The notes under the pieces are model-generated. The model searched no databases and was not told the origin of the DNA. It saw only the letters and a list, made by a program, of their open reading frames with translations. A DNA stretch of 64,000 nucleotides from Beroe forskalii (taxonomy: Eukaryota > Ctenophora > Nuda > Beroida > Beroidae): positions 1 to 64,000 of the forward strand of contig WFMF01000259.1 in the NCBI GenBank assembly GCA_011033025.1, written 5' to 3'. Made by a program: the position numbers and the translations under genes. How positions within the stretch are numbered: the first letter of the stretch is position 1; every line of letters begins with the position of its first letter. Positions 55,982 through 64,000 of this stretch are shown here, piece after piece.

Positions 55982-56042
55982 GAGGACTGATCGCGTTCTG
56001 CTTGGGACTTGGCCTCCATAAGAGCCCCCTAGACTGCGTCAT
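55982..56042 (+). CDS. Gene B exon 3: third membrane segment (probable)
   Basis: A 61-nt exon between acceptor CCCATTTTCAG and a strong donor (GTCAT/GTGAGTTAAG). Only one frame is open, GLIAFCLGLGLHKSPLDCV, a glycine-rich helix then a Cys-containing loop. It needs one nucleotide from the previous exon, which exon 2 as drawn does not supply, so either exon 2 ends elsewhere or a short exon is missed. A candidate lies near 55,378-55,452. Confidence 0.48.
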
Positions 56043-56347
56043 GTGAGTTAAGCTCTCTATCGGGCAATACCTGATGTATTGCTCTCAATTCTCATATTGG
56101 GCAATATTGTATTGTTCCATATTGGGCAATACCTGATTTATCTACGGTAATAGCCAATAAACCATTAATGTTGGGATATTTCACGCATTAATCAGCTTTG
56201 ATAGTATCTAAGTTTCTACTAGAGGATATCCCAAACAATTAACATACTAACATTAACTTCCGATAATCGCTTGTTTCTAATGATATAACATAGATTCGGT
56301 TGATAATGGCTAATTTTCTCATATCTATCGACAATCATTGCGATCAG

Positions 56348-56383
56348 TTTTGAATTTTGTAGCACTTTCGACCCCCACAACAG
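56348..56383 (+). CDS. Gene B exon 4 (tentative, 36 nt)
   Basis: Acceptor TTGCGATCAG and donor CAACAG/GTGATT enclose one nucleotide, 11 codons and two nucleotides. The phases fit exon 3 before it and exon 5 after it, and the read is FEFCSTFDPHN. The exon is very small, so phase agreement is the main support. Confidence 0.38.
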
Positions 56384-56443
56384 GTGATTTTTTACATTAT
56401 GCACCTTCCAGGCATGTTTTTGCTATGTATTCAAAAACCCTAA

Positions 56444-59038
56444 TAATCCACCCGATTTTTGCAATGACCTGGAAATTTTTTATAACAATTCATAAACCAT
56501 TTCAGGGGCCAGCACTGGGTCCCAGGAGCCCAGAAAAAAAAGTTTACCAACCTACCCCATGGGGGCGGTGGTTTTCCGGGCCACGCCCTTTTTTATATTT
56601 ATACGCTATGTCGTTTTTTCATAACTCGGCTTAGGAAAGTCGTAGAGACTTCATTTTGGGCTCAAACGAATCGCAATAAACGTGTTTTTATACAATTGTT
56701 GACACCAATATGCCGTAGAACCTTCAGGAAAGAAGTTATGGGCCAAAAACCATTTTCGGAGTAGTCCGCAAACCATTATTTGGGCTATATTGGTATCTTG
56801 GCTCAGGAAGGTCGTAGAGGCTTTATCTTGGGCTCAAACGAATCGCAATGACCACGTTTTTATACAATTGTTGACACCAATATGCTGTAGAACCCTCAGG
56901 GAAGAAGTTATGGGCCAAAAACCATTTTTGGAGTAGTCCGCGAACCATTATTTGGGCTATATTGGTAGCTTGACTCAGGAAGGTCGTAGAGGCTTCATCT
57001 TGGGCGCAAACGAATCGCAATGACCACGTTTTTATACAATTGTTGACACCAATATGCTGTAGAACCCTCAGGGAAGACGTTATGGGCCAAAAACCATTTT
57101 CGGAGTAGTCCGTGAGCCATTATTTGGGCTATATTGGTATCTTGGCTCAGGAAGGTCGTAGAGGCTTTATTTTGGGCGCAAAAGAATCGCAACAGTCGTC
57201 TTTTTATGCAATTCTTGACTCCAATATGCCGTAGAACTCTCAGGGAAGAAGTTATGGGCCAAAAATCATTTTTCAGAGTACTCGCAACCCATTCTTTGGG
57301 TTATAGTGGTATCCCATTGCTCGGGATTTTAAATTGGTATTTCGACTCATGAACTCAGGCGGGCTCAGGCAGTTCCTATAGACAAAAAAAACGCGATTTT
57401 ATTTCATAGCGGCCACAAACCATTTTTCAGGGTACCCGCAACCCATTCTTGATGTGAAGTATTCATGTATTCTGTTGGTGCTTATTTGCCTAGGGCTGCT
57501 AGGCCTGCTGACTCCAGCTGTGAAGCAGCTGGTGTCGGCAGCTGGATGAACAAGACGTGTCAGCTTGTCAGTGACAGGCAAGTGCATCTATTTTCTTTCA
57601 TAGAGACACCAAATGTCTTGATTATAAGGTGACTACAAATTTCAACCATTTAAGCTCAAAAGCTTAAAGTATTAATAGATACCTAAGTATGCTAAAATTT
57701 ATGTCTGTGTAAAACTTTGTTAGTTGTTGAGGAATGAACAGAATCTGAAGTGAAGGGAAAAGAGTGCAGATGCTTATATCATGGTACTTTTAAGTTCTGG
57801 ATTTCTACCATTTCAAACAAGAACATGATTGGTCAGAAGCTGTAGGATAATGTCCTAGCTGTAGGATAATGTCCTAGGATAATGTCCTAGACTCAAAGCT
57901 GTAGGACAGTGAGTGAATACCTACTTACCTACATACAAAACTACAAAAGCTCCATAAAATCATGGGTTTTGGGTCTCTAGGAACTACCTGAGCCCACCTG
58001 AGGTCATGAGTCGAAATACCAATATATCCCGAGCAATGGGTCATGGGTAGCCAGAATCATGGTCCCGATCCATAACTTCTTTCCTGAGGGTTTTCAAGCA
58101 TATTTGTGGCAGCAGTCAAATAAAGACATTGCCATTGTGATTAACTTCAGTTCAAAATGAAGCTTCTTGAGTTCTATGCCAAGATTCCACTATAAGATTC
58201 CACAAAGAATGGGTTGCAAGTACCCTGAAAAGTGGTTTTTGGCCCATAACTTCCCTTCTGAGAGTTTTCGAGTATATTTGTAGAGACAATCGAATAAAAA
58301 CATGGTCCTTTCGATTCATTCGCGCCAAAGATAAAGCCTCTACGACCTTTCTGAGCCAAGATACCAATATAGCCCAAATTATGGTTTGCAGACTACTCCA
58401 AAAATGGTTTTTGGCCCATAACTTCTTCCCTGAGAGTTCTACGACATATTGGAGTCAACAATTGTATAAAAACACGGCTGTTGCGATTCTTTTGCGCCCA
58501 AGATGAAGCCTCTACGACCTTCCTGAGCCAAGATACCAATATAGCCCAAATAATGGTTCGCGGACTACTCCAAAAATGGTTTTTGGCCCATAACTTCTTC
58601 CCTGAGGGTTCTACAGCATATTGGTGTCAACAATTGTATAAAAACGTGGTCATTGCGATTCGTTTGAGCCCAAGATAAAGCCTCTACGACCTTCCTGAGC
58701 CAAGATACCAATATAGCCCAAATAATGGTTTGCGGACTACTCCGAAAATGGTTTTTGGCCCATAACTTCTTCCCTGAAGGTTCTACGGCATATTGGTGTC
58801 AAGAATTGTATAAAAATACGTTTATTGCGATTCGTTTGAGCCCAAAATGAAGTCTCTACGACATAGCGTATAAATATAAAAAAGGGCGTGGCCCAAAAAA
58901 CCACCGCCCCCATGGGGTAGGTTGGTAAACTTTTTTTTCTGGGCTCCTGGGACCCAGTACTAGCCCCTGAAATAGTAAATGAATTGTTATAAAAAATTTC
59001 CAGGTAAGCTGGAATTTTTGCAAAAATTGGGTGGATTA
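56444..59038. mobile_element. Foldback element B, arms built of 172-bp tandem units
   Basis: A 2.6-kb near-palindrome. Arms 56,444-57,390 and 57,975-59,038 are inverted copies with ends TAATCCACCC...GGGTGGATTA, and the loop is 57,390-57,975. Each arm has four tandem units of 171-173 bp (left-arm marker GTCGTAGAG at 56,640, 56,811, 56,983 and 57,155). The units share CAGGAAGGTCGTAGAG, TTTTGGGC, CGCAATG, TATACAA and TATGGGCCAAAAACCATTTT with the arms of element A. No transposase. It sits in the presumed last intron of gene B. Confidence 0.88.
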
Positions 59039-59039
59039 T

Positions 59040-59360
59040 AAAGGCACCATGGTACCGTGCGCAATAAATTATTACGCACTGTAGGTCATAATAATTTATT
59101 ATGGTGCAGTAGAACAGTGCGTAATAAATTATTTCGCACAGTCGACCTTCATATCATAAATTAAAACATTTCCTTGCGTTTGAAATTATCCCCTTTTTTA
59201 CGAGTAATTACGGTACATAATTCAGTTTAATAACTCGTAAAAATTACAAACCTCTGCAATAAAAACCTCGGCCTTCGGCCTCGGTTCTTAATGCGATATA
59301 ACACACTCGGGCCTTCGGCCCTCGTGTGTTATATCACGGTTAGTAATTTTTAGTCGTTAC
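59040..59360. mobile_element. Palindromic element with GGCCTTCGGCC core, second copy
   Basis: Inverted relative of 34.54-35.06 kb: GGTACCGTGCGCAATAAATT, TGCGTAATAAATTATT, then CCTCGGCCTTCGGCCTCGG and CTCGGGCCTTCGGCCCTCG. No coding sequence. Confidence 0.65.
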
Positions 59361-59451
59361 TAAACCCTTCAATAACGATCTGCACTTTTCACGTCTTTTG
59401 TGTATCAGTATGTGTGGCTTTAATTTGCGCGGCGTAAAGATAACTTGTCTG

Positions 59452-60373
59452 GATTCCCGCACTATATAGAGACAGCGCACTATATAGAGACAAGCTGTTT
59501 TGGAGCCAAAGTTCACATTCTCTAAATAGTGCGTAAAAACACTATATAGAGACAACGCACTTTATAGAGACAATAGAATTCTATGACTTGTATGTATAAC
59601 TGATAATCATCAATGTTAGCTGACCTTATTAGGATTACAGATCTGTAACATACGATAGATGCTGCTTGTTAGCTGACCCCATTAGGATTAAAGGATAAGG
59701 AACATACTGTAGATACTGCTTGTGACCTCATTAGTATTCCGGGACTCATCGGACTTACCCGTGTGCCCTGAGGAACTTCGCTCCTGAAACCATCATGATG
59801 GACTTCGAACTGGCCTTTCTGGACACCCTCCAGGACCATGCCATTCTACACTTTTTCGGGCTAGTGGGGGCCAAAGGGGAGGTCAGTATCAGCAGCCTTC
59901 CTCTTCCGGGCCTCCTTGGCAAGATGTACAGTGATGAGGAGTCTTGAAGAACTTGGTCGGCCAGGAAGGACATCTTCGAGGAGCTTCTGTGCACTTCCAG
60001 TAGGAAACATTACCTGCATCTGTATGCAGGTAATGGAACGTTGTCTGTAGAGTGGACATGGTGCGAAAATACTAGCCGTAATGAATTAAGCAAGAACCAT
60101 TGTACATGAGAACATGTTACTGTGATATGTTGTGTGGGACCAATGCAATGTGACCCGCTACTGCGATCACTGATAAGGCACGCTTGTACGCTTAATGAGG
60201 ACGTGTCTCTATATAGTGTGCTTTCACTCGAACTTTGTTCCGAACATACATTAACATAATATGGTCGACATTTTGTCTCTATATAGTGCGAAAAAACACT
60301 ATATAGCGACAGTGCACTTTATAGAGAAATGGTGTCTCTATATAGTGCGGTGTCTCTATATAGTGCGATTACC
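59452..60373. mobile_element. 922-bp MULE-type element with 9-bp target duplication
   Basis: The 9-bp ACTTGTCTG flanks it on both sides (59,443-59,451 and 60,374-60,382). The ends carry tandem GCACTATATAGAGACA words in inverted orientation, two to four per end. A 9-bp duplication and a transposase-like fragment (59,765-59,947) fit the Mutator-like group. It is inserted in a MITE, which confirms the boundaries. Too short to be autonomous. Confidence 0.85.
59765..59947 (+). pseudogene. MULE transposase fragment
   Basis: A plus-strand frame of 60 codons begins ALRNFAPETIMMDFELAFLD, matching the P-x-x-I-x-x-D-F-E-x-A motif around the second catalytic Asp of MULE-type transposases. The following GC-x-FH helix is blurred (HAILHFFGLVGAKGEV), probably by a frameshift. 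The rest of the enzyme, including the other catalytic residues, is absent. Confidence 0.65.
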
Positions 60374-60644
60374 ACTTGTCTGTAAGCCACGCACACAAAT
60401 TTCGTGCAAACTGCAGATCGAACCGTCACCGTAAGGTCTCACTTTCTTCTAGATTTTATTTTGCATCCATACTCGACTTTCTCAGTCTCGATATTTCGGC
60501 CTCTGCATTCTTAGATTTAGATGTGTTTTGGCTACTGTAGGTTAACCTTGGTCAATGGTCTGACATAACAGTGATCTGGTAATTATTGTATTATATATTT
60601 CTATTTCTTAGAAAGCAGTTATTTGTAACGCCCCCTACTTACAG

Positions 60645-60753
60645 CGACGGTCGGAAGGACAGCATCGACTGGGTTAGGATCATGCAGACTATCTTTGTAG
60701 CCGGACCTCTCCTCCTCTATGTACTTGTTCTCGTATTCAGGCCCCGAGCCTGA
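60645..60753 (+). CDS. Gene B terminal exon: last membrane segment
   Basis: After acceptor CCCCCTACTTACAG come one nucleotide and 35 codons to a TGA at 60,751-60,753. It reads DGRKDSIDWVRIMQTIFVAG, then PLLLYVLVLVFRPRA: a charged loop, a hydrophobic helix and a short basic C-tail. The phase fits exon 4. With exons 1-3 this gives a four-helix membrane protein of roughly 150 residues. I do not recognise the family; small four-helix proteins of the claudin/PMP22 type have similar topology but their motifs are absent. Confidence 0.6.
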
Positions 60754-60990
60754 TTTGAGGATAGCTTGATTGGAGGATAGATTGATCTGAAGATGAGAGA
60801 TCTCCGGATGTGAGCTTGATTTGGGAAATTTTCTAGGAATGCGAGCTAGATCTCAGGATGAAGCTCTCATCAAGATCTCATGAGATCATGATATCGGATC
60901 CTCAAATCAATGATTTGAGGCCCAGAGCGTGATTTTAGGATGTGAGCTTGATCGAGGTTTTGTTTGAAAAGAAAGAGCGGGAGTTGTTAG
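60754..60990 (+). other. Gene B 3' region with GATTTGAGGAT repeats
   Basis: Loosely repeated TGATTTGAGGAT, GATGTGAGCTTGAT and AGATCTC words follow the stop codon. No clear AATAAA signal is seen nearby. Confidence 0.4.
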
Positions 60991-60995
60991 CAGAT

Positions 60996-61612
60996 GGGCA
61001 CCTTGCAATCGGCGCTGATCGGTGGTACCGCTGATCGGTGGTAATGCTGATCGGTGGTAACGCTGATCGTTGGTAATGCTGATCGGTGGTAACGCTGATC
61101 AGTGGTACCACTGATCGGTGGTAATGCTGATCGGTGGTAATGCTGATCGGTGGTAACGCTGATCAGTGGTACCACTGATCGGTGGTACTGCTGATCGGTG
61201 GTACTGCTGATCGGTGGTAACGTTGATCGGTGGTAGCGCTGATCGGTGGTAGCGCTGATCGGTGGTGCCGCTGATCGGTGGTAACGCTGATCGGCGGTAA
61301 CGCTGATCGGTGGTAACGCTGATCAGTGGTAACACTGATCGGTGGTACCGCTGATCGGTGGTACCGCTGATCGGTGTTACTGCTGATCTGTGGTAATGCT
61401 GATCGGTGGTACCGCTGATCGGTGGTAACGCTGATCGGTGGTACCGCTGATCGGTGTTACCGCTGATCTGTGGTAATGCTGATCGGTGGTACCGCTGATC
61501 GGTGGTAACGCTGATCGGTGGCACTGCTGATCAGTGGTACCGCTGATCGGCGCTGATCGGGTCCGATCAGCGCCTATCAGCGGTGTATCAGCTCTGATCG
61601 GCGCCGATTGCA
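60996..61612. repeat. 15-bp minisatellite enclosed by 20-bp inverted repeats
   Basis: About 36 copies of GCTGATCGGTGGTAA lie between GGCACCTTGCAATCGGCGC and its exact complement GCGCCGATTGCAAGGTGCC. The enclosing ends look like those of a MITE whose inside has been replaced by an expanded repeat. Minus-strand frames (RYHRSALPPIS) are artefacts. Confidence 0.9.
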
Positions 61613-61817
61613 AGGTGCCTATCCGCCTGGTTGCTTTAATCAAAGACTGAGAGTATTATAGTTTATAGCGGTGAAATGATGACGTCATGTCATACTTTTA
61701 GCTTAGTTTACAAATTATTGTTCTAAATAATAACGTTTTTTGAGTGATAAATCTAAACTTTTAATAACAACGGGTATTTGATTTCAAGTGAATGGGCATT
61801 AGATTTAAATAGGGAGG

Positions 61818-62035
61818 TACCTTAGCTCCTTAGGAGGTGTATTTATGTGAAATAAAATTTATGTGTTTCAAATTTTGGTAAGTTGAAAATATGGGGATTT
61901 TTCAAGTCATTACTCTTGTTAACATATGATAATGATTTCATTTCGGAAATTCATGGTGTGTGAAATAATGGGGATTTTTCTGAAAATCCCCAAATTACAA
62001 CCTTTATAAATACACCTCCTAAGGTAATTGTGAGA
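61818..62035. mobile_element. Hairpin element, TTAGGAGGTGTATTTAT ends
   Basis: TTAGGAGGTGTATTTAT near 61,830 and its complement ATAAATACACCTCCTAA near 62,005 enclose ~160 bp with two ATGGGGATTTTTC words. It is a possible MITE with TTA/TAA ends. Confidence 0.55.
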
Positions 62036-62425
62036 GGTTGTGGGACGGGAGGGGTAAAAGTAGACAGGTTTCAAGTCTTTTCACGGTTGACAGGTTCAAA
62101 GATGTGAATCTAAAAATACGCTGAGAGGATTTTTATTCTATCCAATTATTACTTTTGTGGTACAATTACATGTTATAATTCATTATAATGAAATAAAGAC
62201 TTAAATATACTTGTAGCTAATCAAGTGGAATTTGTTATTTAACATTTTGTAACTTTATATTACTGAAATATAATTATTTCTGTTACTGAATTCGTTTTTT
62301 ATTCTTTAATTTGAGCGAGCAAAATTCGTCTGCACGAACGGATGGCAAATTTTTAAAAAATGGCCAAAAATTTGCCGAAAAAGTGGCGCGTGCGAACATT
62401 TCGTGGCGCGCGCGAACGTTTTTGT

Positions 62426-62568
62426 GAGCTCAACGACATTTGTTTGTTCGACTGTACTGTCGATTTAGAAGTTGTAAGTTTACTGGTTTCATTTTCGTAG
62501 AGCTTAATAACTTTGAGTGTTCTAAGTCGTTTGCCATTCGCTGGGTAGCTGCATCAGATTATCAAGAG
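62426..62568 (+). CDS. Gene D, penultimate exon (start uncertain)
   Basis: An open plus-strand frame ends in phase 0 at a strong donor (CAAGAG/GTATGT). The core reads VELNNFECSKSFAIRWVAAS, then DYQE. A strong acceptor-like site (TTCATTTTCGTAG) at 62,500 could start the exon, but the frame is open upstream to 62,426, so the exon start is not fixed. It joins the next exon in phase across a 59-bp intron. Family not recognised. Confidence 0.45.
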
Positions 62569-62627
62569 GTATGTCATATCGACTATAAATTGGGACAGAA
62601 GATCTAGATAATCCCAATGAATTTCAG

Positions 62628-62726
62628 TTTTTACGTGGAAATTGGAACTATACTCCTGTTCAACAAACTATTACCGATGCTTCTTGCTATCTTCTGTTGA
62701 TGGCCTTGGAAATGAACGTATCCTAG
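62628..62726 (+). CDS. Gene D terminal exon
   Basis: After acceptor CCCAATGAATTTCAG, 32 codons in phase 0 lead to a TAG at 62,724-62,726: FLRGNWNYTPVQQTITDASC, then YLLLMALEMNVS. The phase match to the previous exon, the short intron and the codon-like composition support a real gene end. It has one possible N-glycosylation site (NYT). Function unknown. Confidence 0.48.
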   Translation, partial: FLRGNWNYTPVQQTITDASCYLLLMALEMNVS

Positions 62727-63237
62727 CTTTGCTATTGGTGTAATTGTTTCTTTGGGCGAAAAATATGGAAAATTGCATCATTACATGGCTCCTTCGATTC
62801 CTGTCATTGGCTGTAAAGCCGTTGGAATAGAAGTTAAAATGGAATTTCATGGAATGTTGTACATAAAACAACTCGATCAATTCCAGTTGACCGATTTAAC
62901 AAAATTCTCCCTATAATAATTTGGTGTTTCCCTCCCCTACTTTCATTAACCACGTGGTTCGCGTCTTAAAATTTATCGATCCAGCTAACTGTACAACCCT
63001 TGTAGAGATAAAATGTCGCCGCGCGTTACGCAAACTAGGATTTTACCGCTAAAATTGCCACTTTCCTGAAATTGTCACAAAATAAAATTGACATTATATA
63101 GATCACAGATCACTTGGTGTAGGAAAGTATCCCTGACAGCGGGGATTGAATTTAAAGAGAAAATTACAGTAGTCAGCCCTAGTCAATATCATTGAGAACG
63201 GATGACCTTCCTTACCTAAGAGTCTGTTTAGCCGGGA
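62727..63237. other. Stretch without a recognised gene
   Basis: Mixed-composition sequence following gene D, with a GCGCGTTACGC-like palindrome near 63,020. A minus-strand frame of about 69 codons (62,671-62,880) overlaps the gene D exon and has no splice support, so it was not called. Confidence 0.4.
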
Positions 63238-63378
63238 TCATAGATGGGCGACGTCAACATGCGAGTCTTCCAAGCCTGCCATTCTGGAGCATCTCTGAAG
63301 ATTCCATTCAAGAAGGCTGTTGCTGTTCACAGCAGTGTATCCTGTCGGGAAAGCTCTCAAGAAATCGTCACAGAACTT
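63238..63378 (-). CDS. Gene E, possible terminal exon
   Basis: On the minus strand an acceptor (TTTTCTCATTCAAAG) is followed by 46 codons and a TGA at 63,240-63,238. It reads KFCDDFLRAFPTGYTAVNSN, then SLLEWNLQRCSRMAG and a short acidic tail. Composition looks coding, with two cysteines. The rest of the gene would lie beyond 63.4 kb or outside the window, where I find no clear donor. A plus-strand frame overlaps it. Confidence 0.32.
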   Translation of the reverse strand, partial: KFCDDFLRAFPTGYTAVNSNSLLEWNLQRCSRMAGLEDSHVDVAHL

Positions 63379-63404
63379 CTTTGAATGAGAAAATCAAGTG
63401 TGGA

Positions 63405-63480
63405 TAGGGTTTAATGGTTAGGGCTAGAGTCAAGCGTTTGGGTAAGGTTAGGGGGTTAGGGTCAGGGGAGGGAGATAAAT
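63405..63480. repeat. Degenerate GTTAGGG words
   Basis: GGGTTTAATGGTTAGGG, GGTAAGGTTAGG and GGGTTAGGGTCAGGG resemble telomere repeats, weaker than those at 6.86-7.00 kb. Confidence 0.5.
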
Positions 63481-64000
63481 TGCTGAGTGGTTAAAGGTCG
63501 GGATTCCGACTGTTCGTTCAAAAATTTGTCCAGATGCCGAAGTTCCCATATCGGCAAAAGATTGACTCTCGCTAAAATTGCAATTTAGATAATATCTAAA
63601 ACTGCCTGAAAAGAAAACCAGTTAGCCACCGTATCGAAATGACAGCCTGAAACTCAGATATTGTTAGGGTCTTTGTATCGAACATCTGAAAATTCAAAGT
63701 AATTTATTTTTTGTTGAATATCTCGAAAGTAATCACCCATGGAGATAGGAAATATACATGGCTACCGGCTATAAATTCAAAGTAATTTATAAGTTATCGA
63801 GTAATCCATCCTTACTTTTATCCCCTTCTTTGGTAATGTCAGCAATTCAGTATGGGATGGTTCAAATATCACCTAATATTCAACTCACGGCCCGTTCGCC
63901 GAGTTTTAAATCCAGTTTACGTAAATTAAAAATGTGAAAACATGAATATCAGAAATGAATGGCGCCATTAAAGCAATCCACCATTGAAAAACCCTGATGA

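Larger units (their letters stand above)
59370..60430. mobile_element. GCGCGGCGTA hairpin MITE, copy 4, split by a MULE
   Basis: The left half (GATCTGCACTTTTCACGTC to GCGCGGCGTAAAGATAACTT) and right half (GTAAGCCACGCACACAAATT to GAACCGTCACCG) match the other copies of this MITE. They are separated by the MULE, so the MITE was there first. Confidence 0.75.

Noticed and set aside
56823..58678. Repeated 65-codon frame beginning MRFVCAQDEASTTF and MRFFCAQDEASTTF
   Set aside because: It is generated by the 172-bp units of the foldback arms, appears in both arms in opposite orientation, and lacks any domain.
62474..62500. A 27-bp intron in gene D
   Set aside because: It has GT and AG ends but is too short for animal splicing, and joining creates a stop; the frame is open without splicing.

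Overview
The window is nuclear DNA from an animal, most likely a marine invertebrate. The support is spliced genes with GT-AG introns, FN3 and Ig-like extracellular domains, animal-type LINE reverse-transcriptase remnants, a tRNA-derived SINE, TTAGGG-like interstitial repeats, and DNA transposons and foldback elements of several kinds. There are no operons, Shine-Dalgarno sites or CRISPR arrays. I cannot name the phylum. About three quarters of the window is repetitive. Most long open frames here are artefacts of tandem repeats; the real genes are mostly short exons that become visible only when splice sites and codon phase are read together.

Five gene units can be supported. Gene A (minus strand, 40,585 to below 595) is a split gene for a secreted or cell-surface protein. 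It has a signal-peptide exon, an Ig-like region and, about 25 kb further on, FN3 exons. Exons 1-2-3-4-5 join in phase, and so do the two central FN3 exons. Its introns hold nearly all the repeats of the left 40 kb. That the two ends form one gene is inference. Gene C (plus, 42,089-43,408) is an intact single-exon gene for a 439-residue secreted protein with two N-terminal PAN-like repeats and two C-terminal copies of a four-cysteine module I do not recognise. It has CCAAT and TATA motifs. Gene B (plus, 53,677-60,753) encodes a small four-pass membrane protein in about five short exons; one intron is a 21-bp minisatellite and another holds a 2.6-kb foldback element and a MULE. Gene D (plus, ending 62,726) is the 3' end of an unrecognised gene. 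Gene E (minus, 63,238-63,378) is a possible terminal exon.

Layout: 0.6-6.5 kb, FN3 exons of gene A among short tandem repeats. 7.5-8.7 kb, a ~115-bp minisatellite. 8.75-30.07 kb, a 76-bp satellite split by a large terminal-inverted-repeat element (13,753-25,483). That element contains a LINE fragment, a nested element with an 8-bp target duplication, a mariner MITE and inverted microsatellites. 30-37 kb, palindromic foldback elements and a 37-bp minisatellite. 37.5-40.6 kb, the 5' exons of gene A. 42-43.4 kb, gene C. 43.7-48.5 kb, minisatellites with an interrupted LINE and a SINE. 49.6 kb, a cluster of E-box and RFX-like sites. 50.7-52.3 kb, a 324-bp tandem and inverted repeat. 53.4-60.8 kb, gene B. 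61-64 kb, a 15-bp repeat between inverted repeats, then genes D and E.

Stretches not listed separately (for example 40.6-41.9, 48.5-49.0, 52.3-53.4 and 63.4-64.0 kb) show no gene I can support. The 18.6-24.2 kb block carries many more short indels than its sister copies and may be unpolished assembly.
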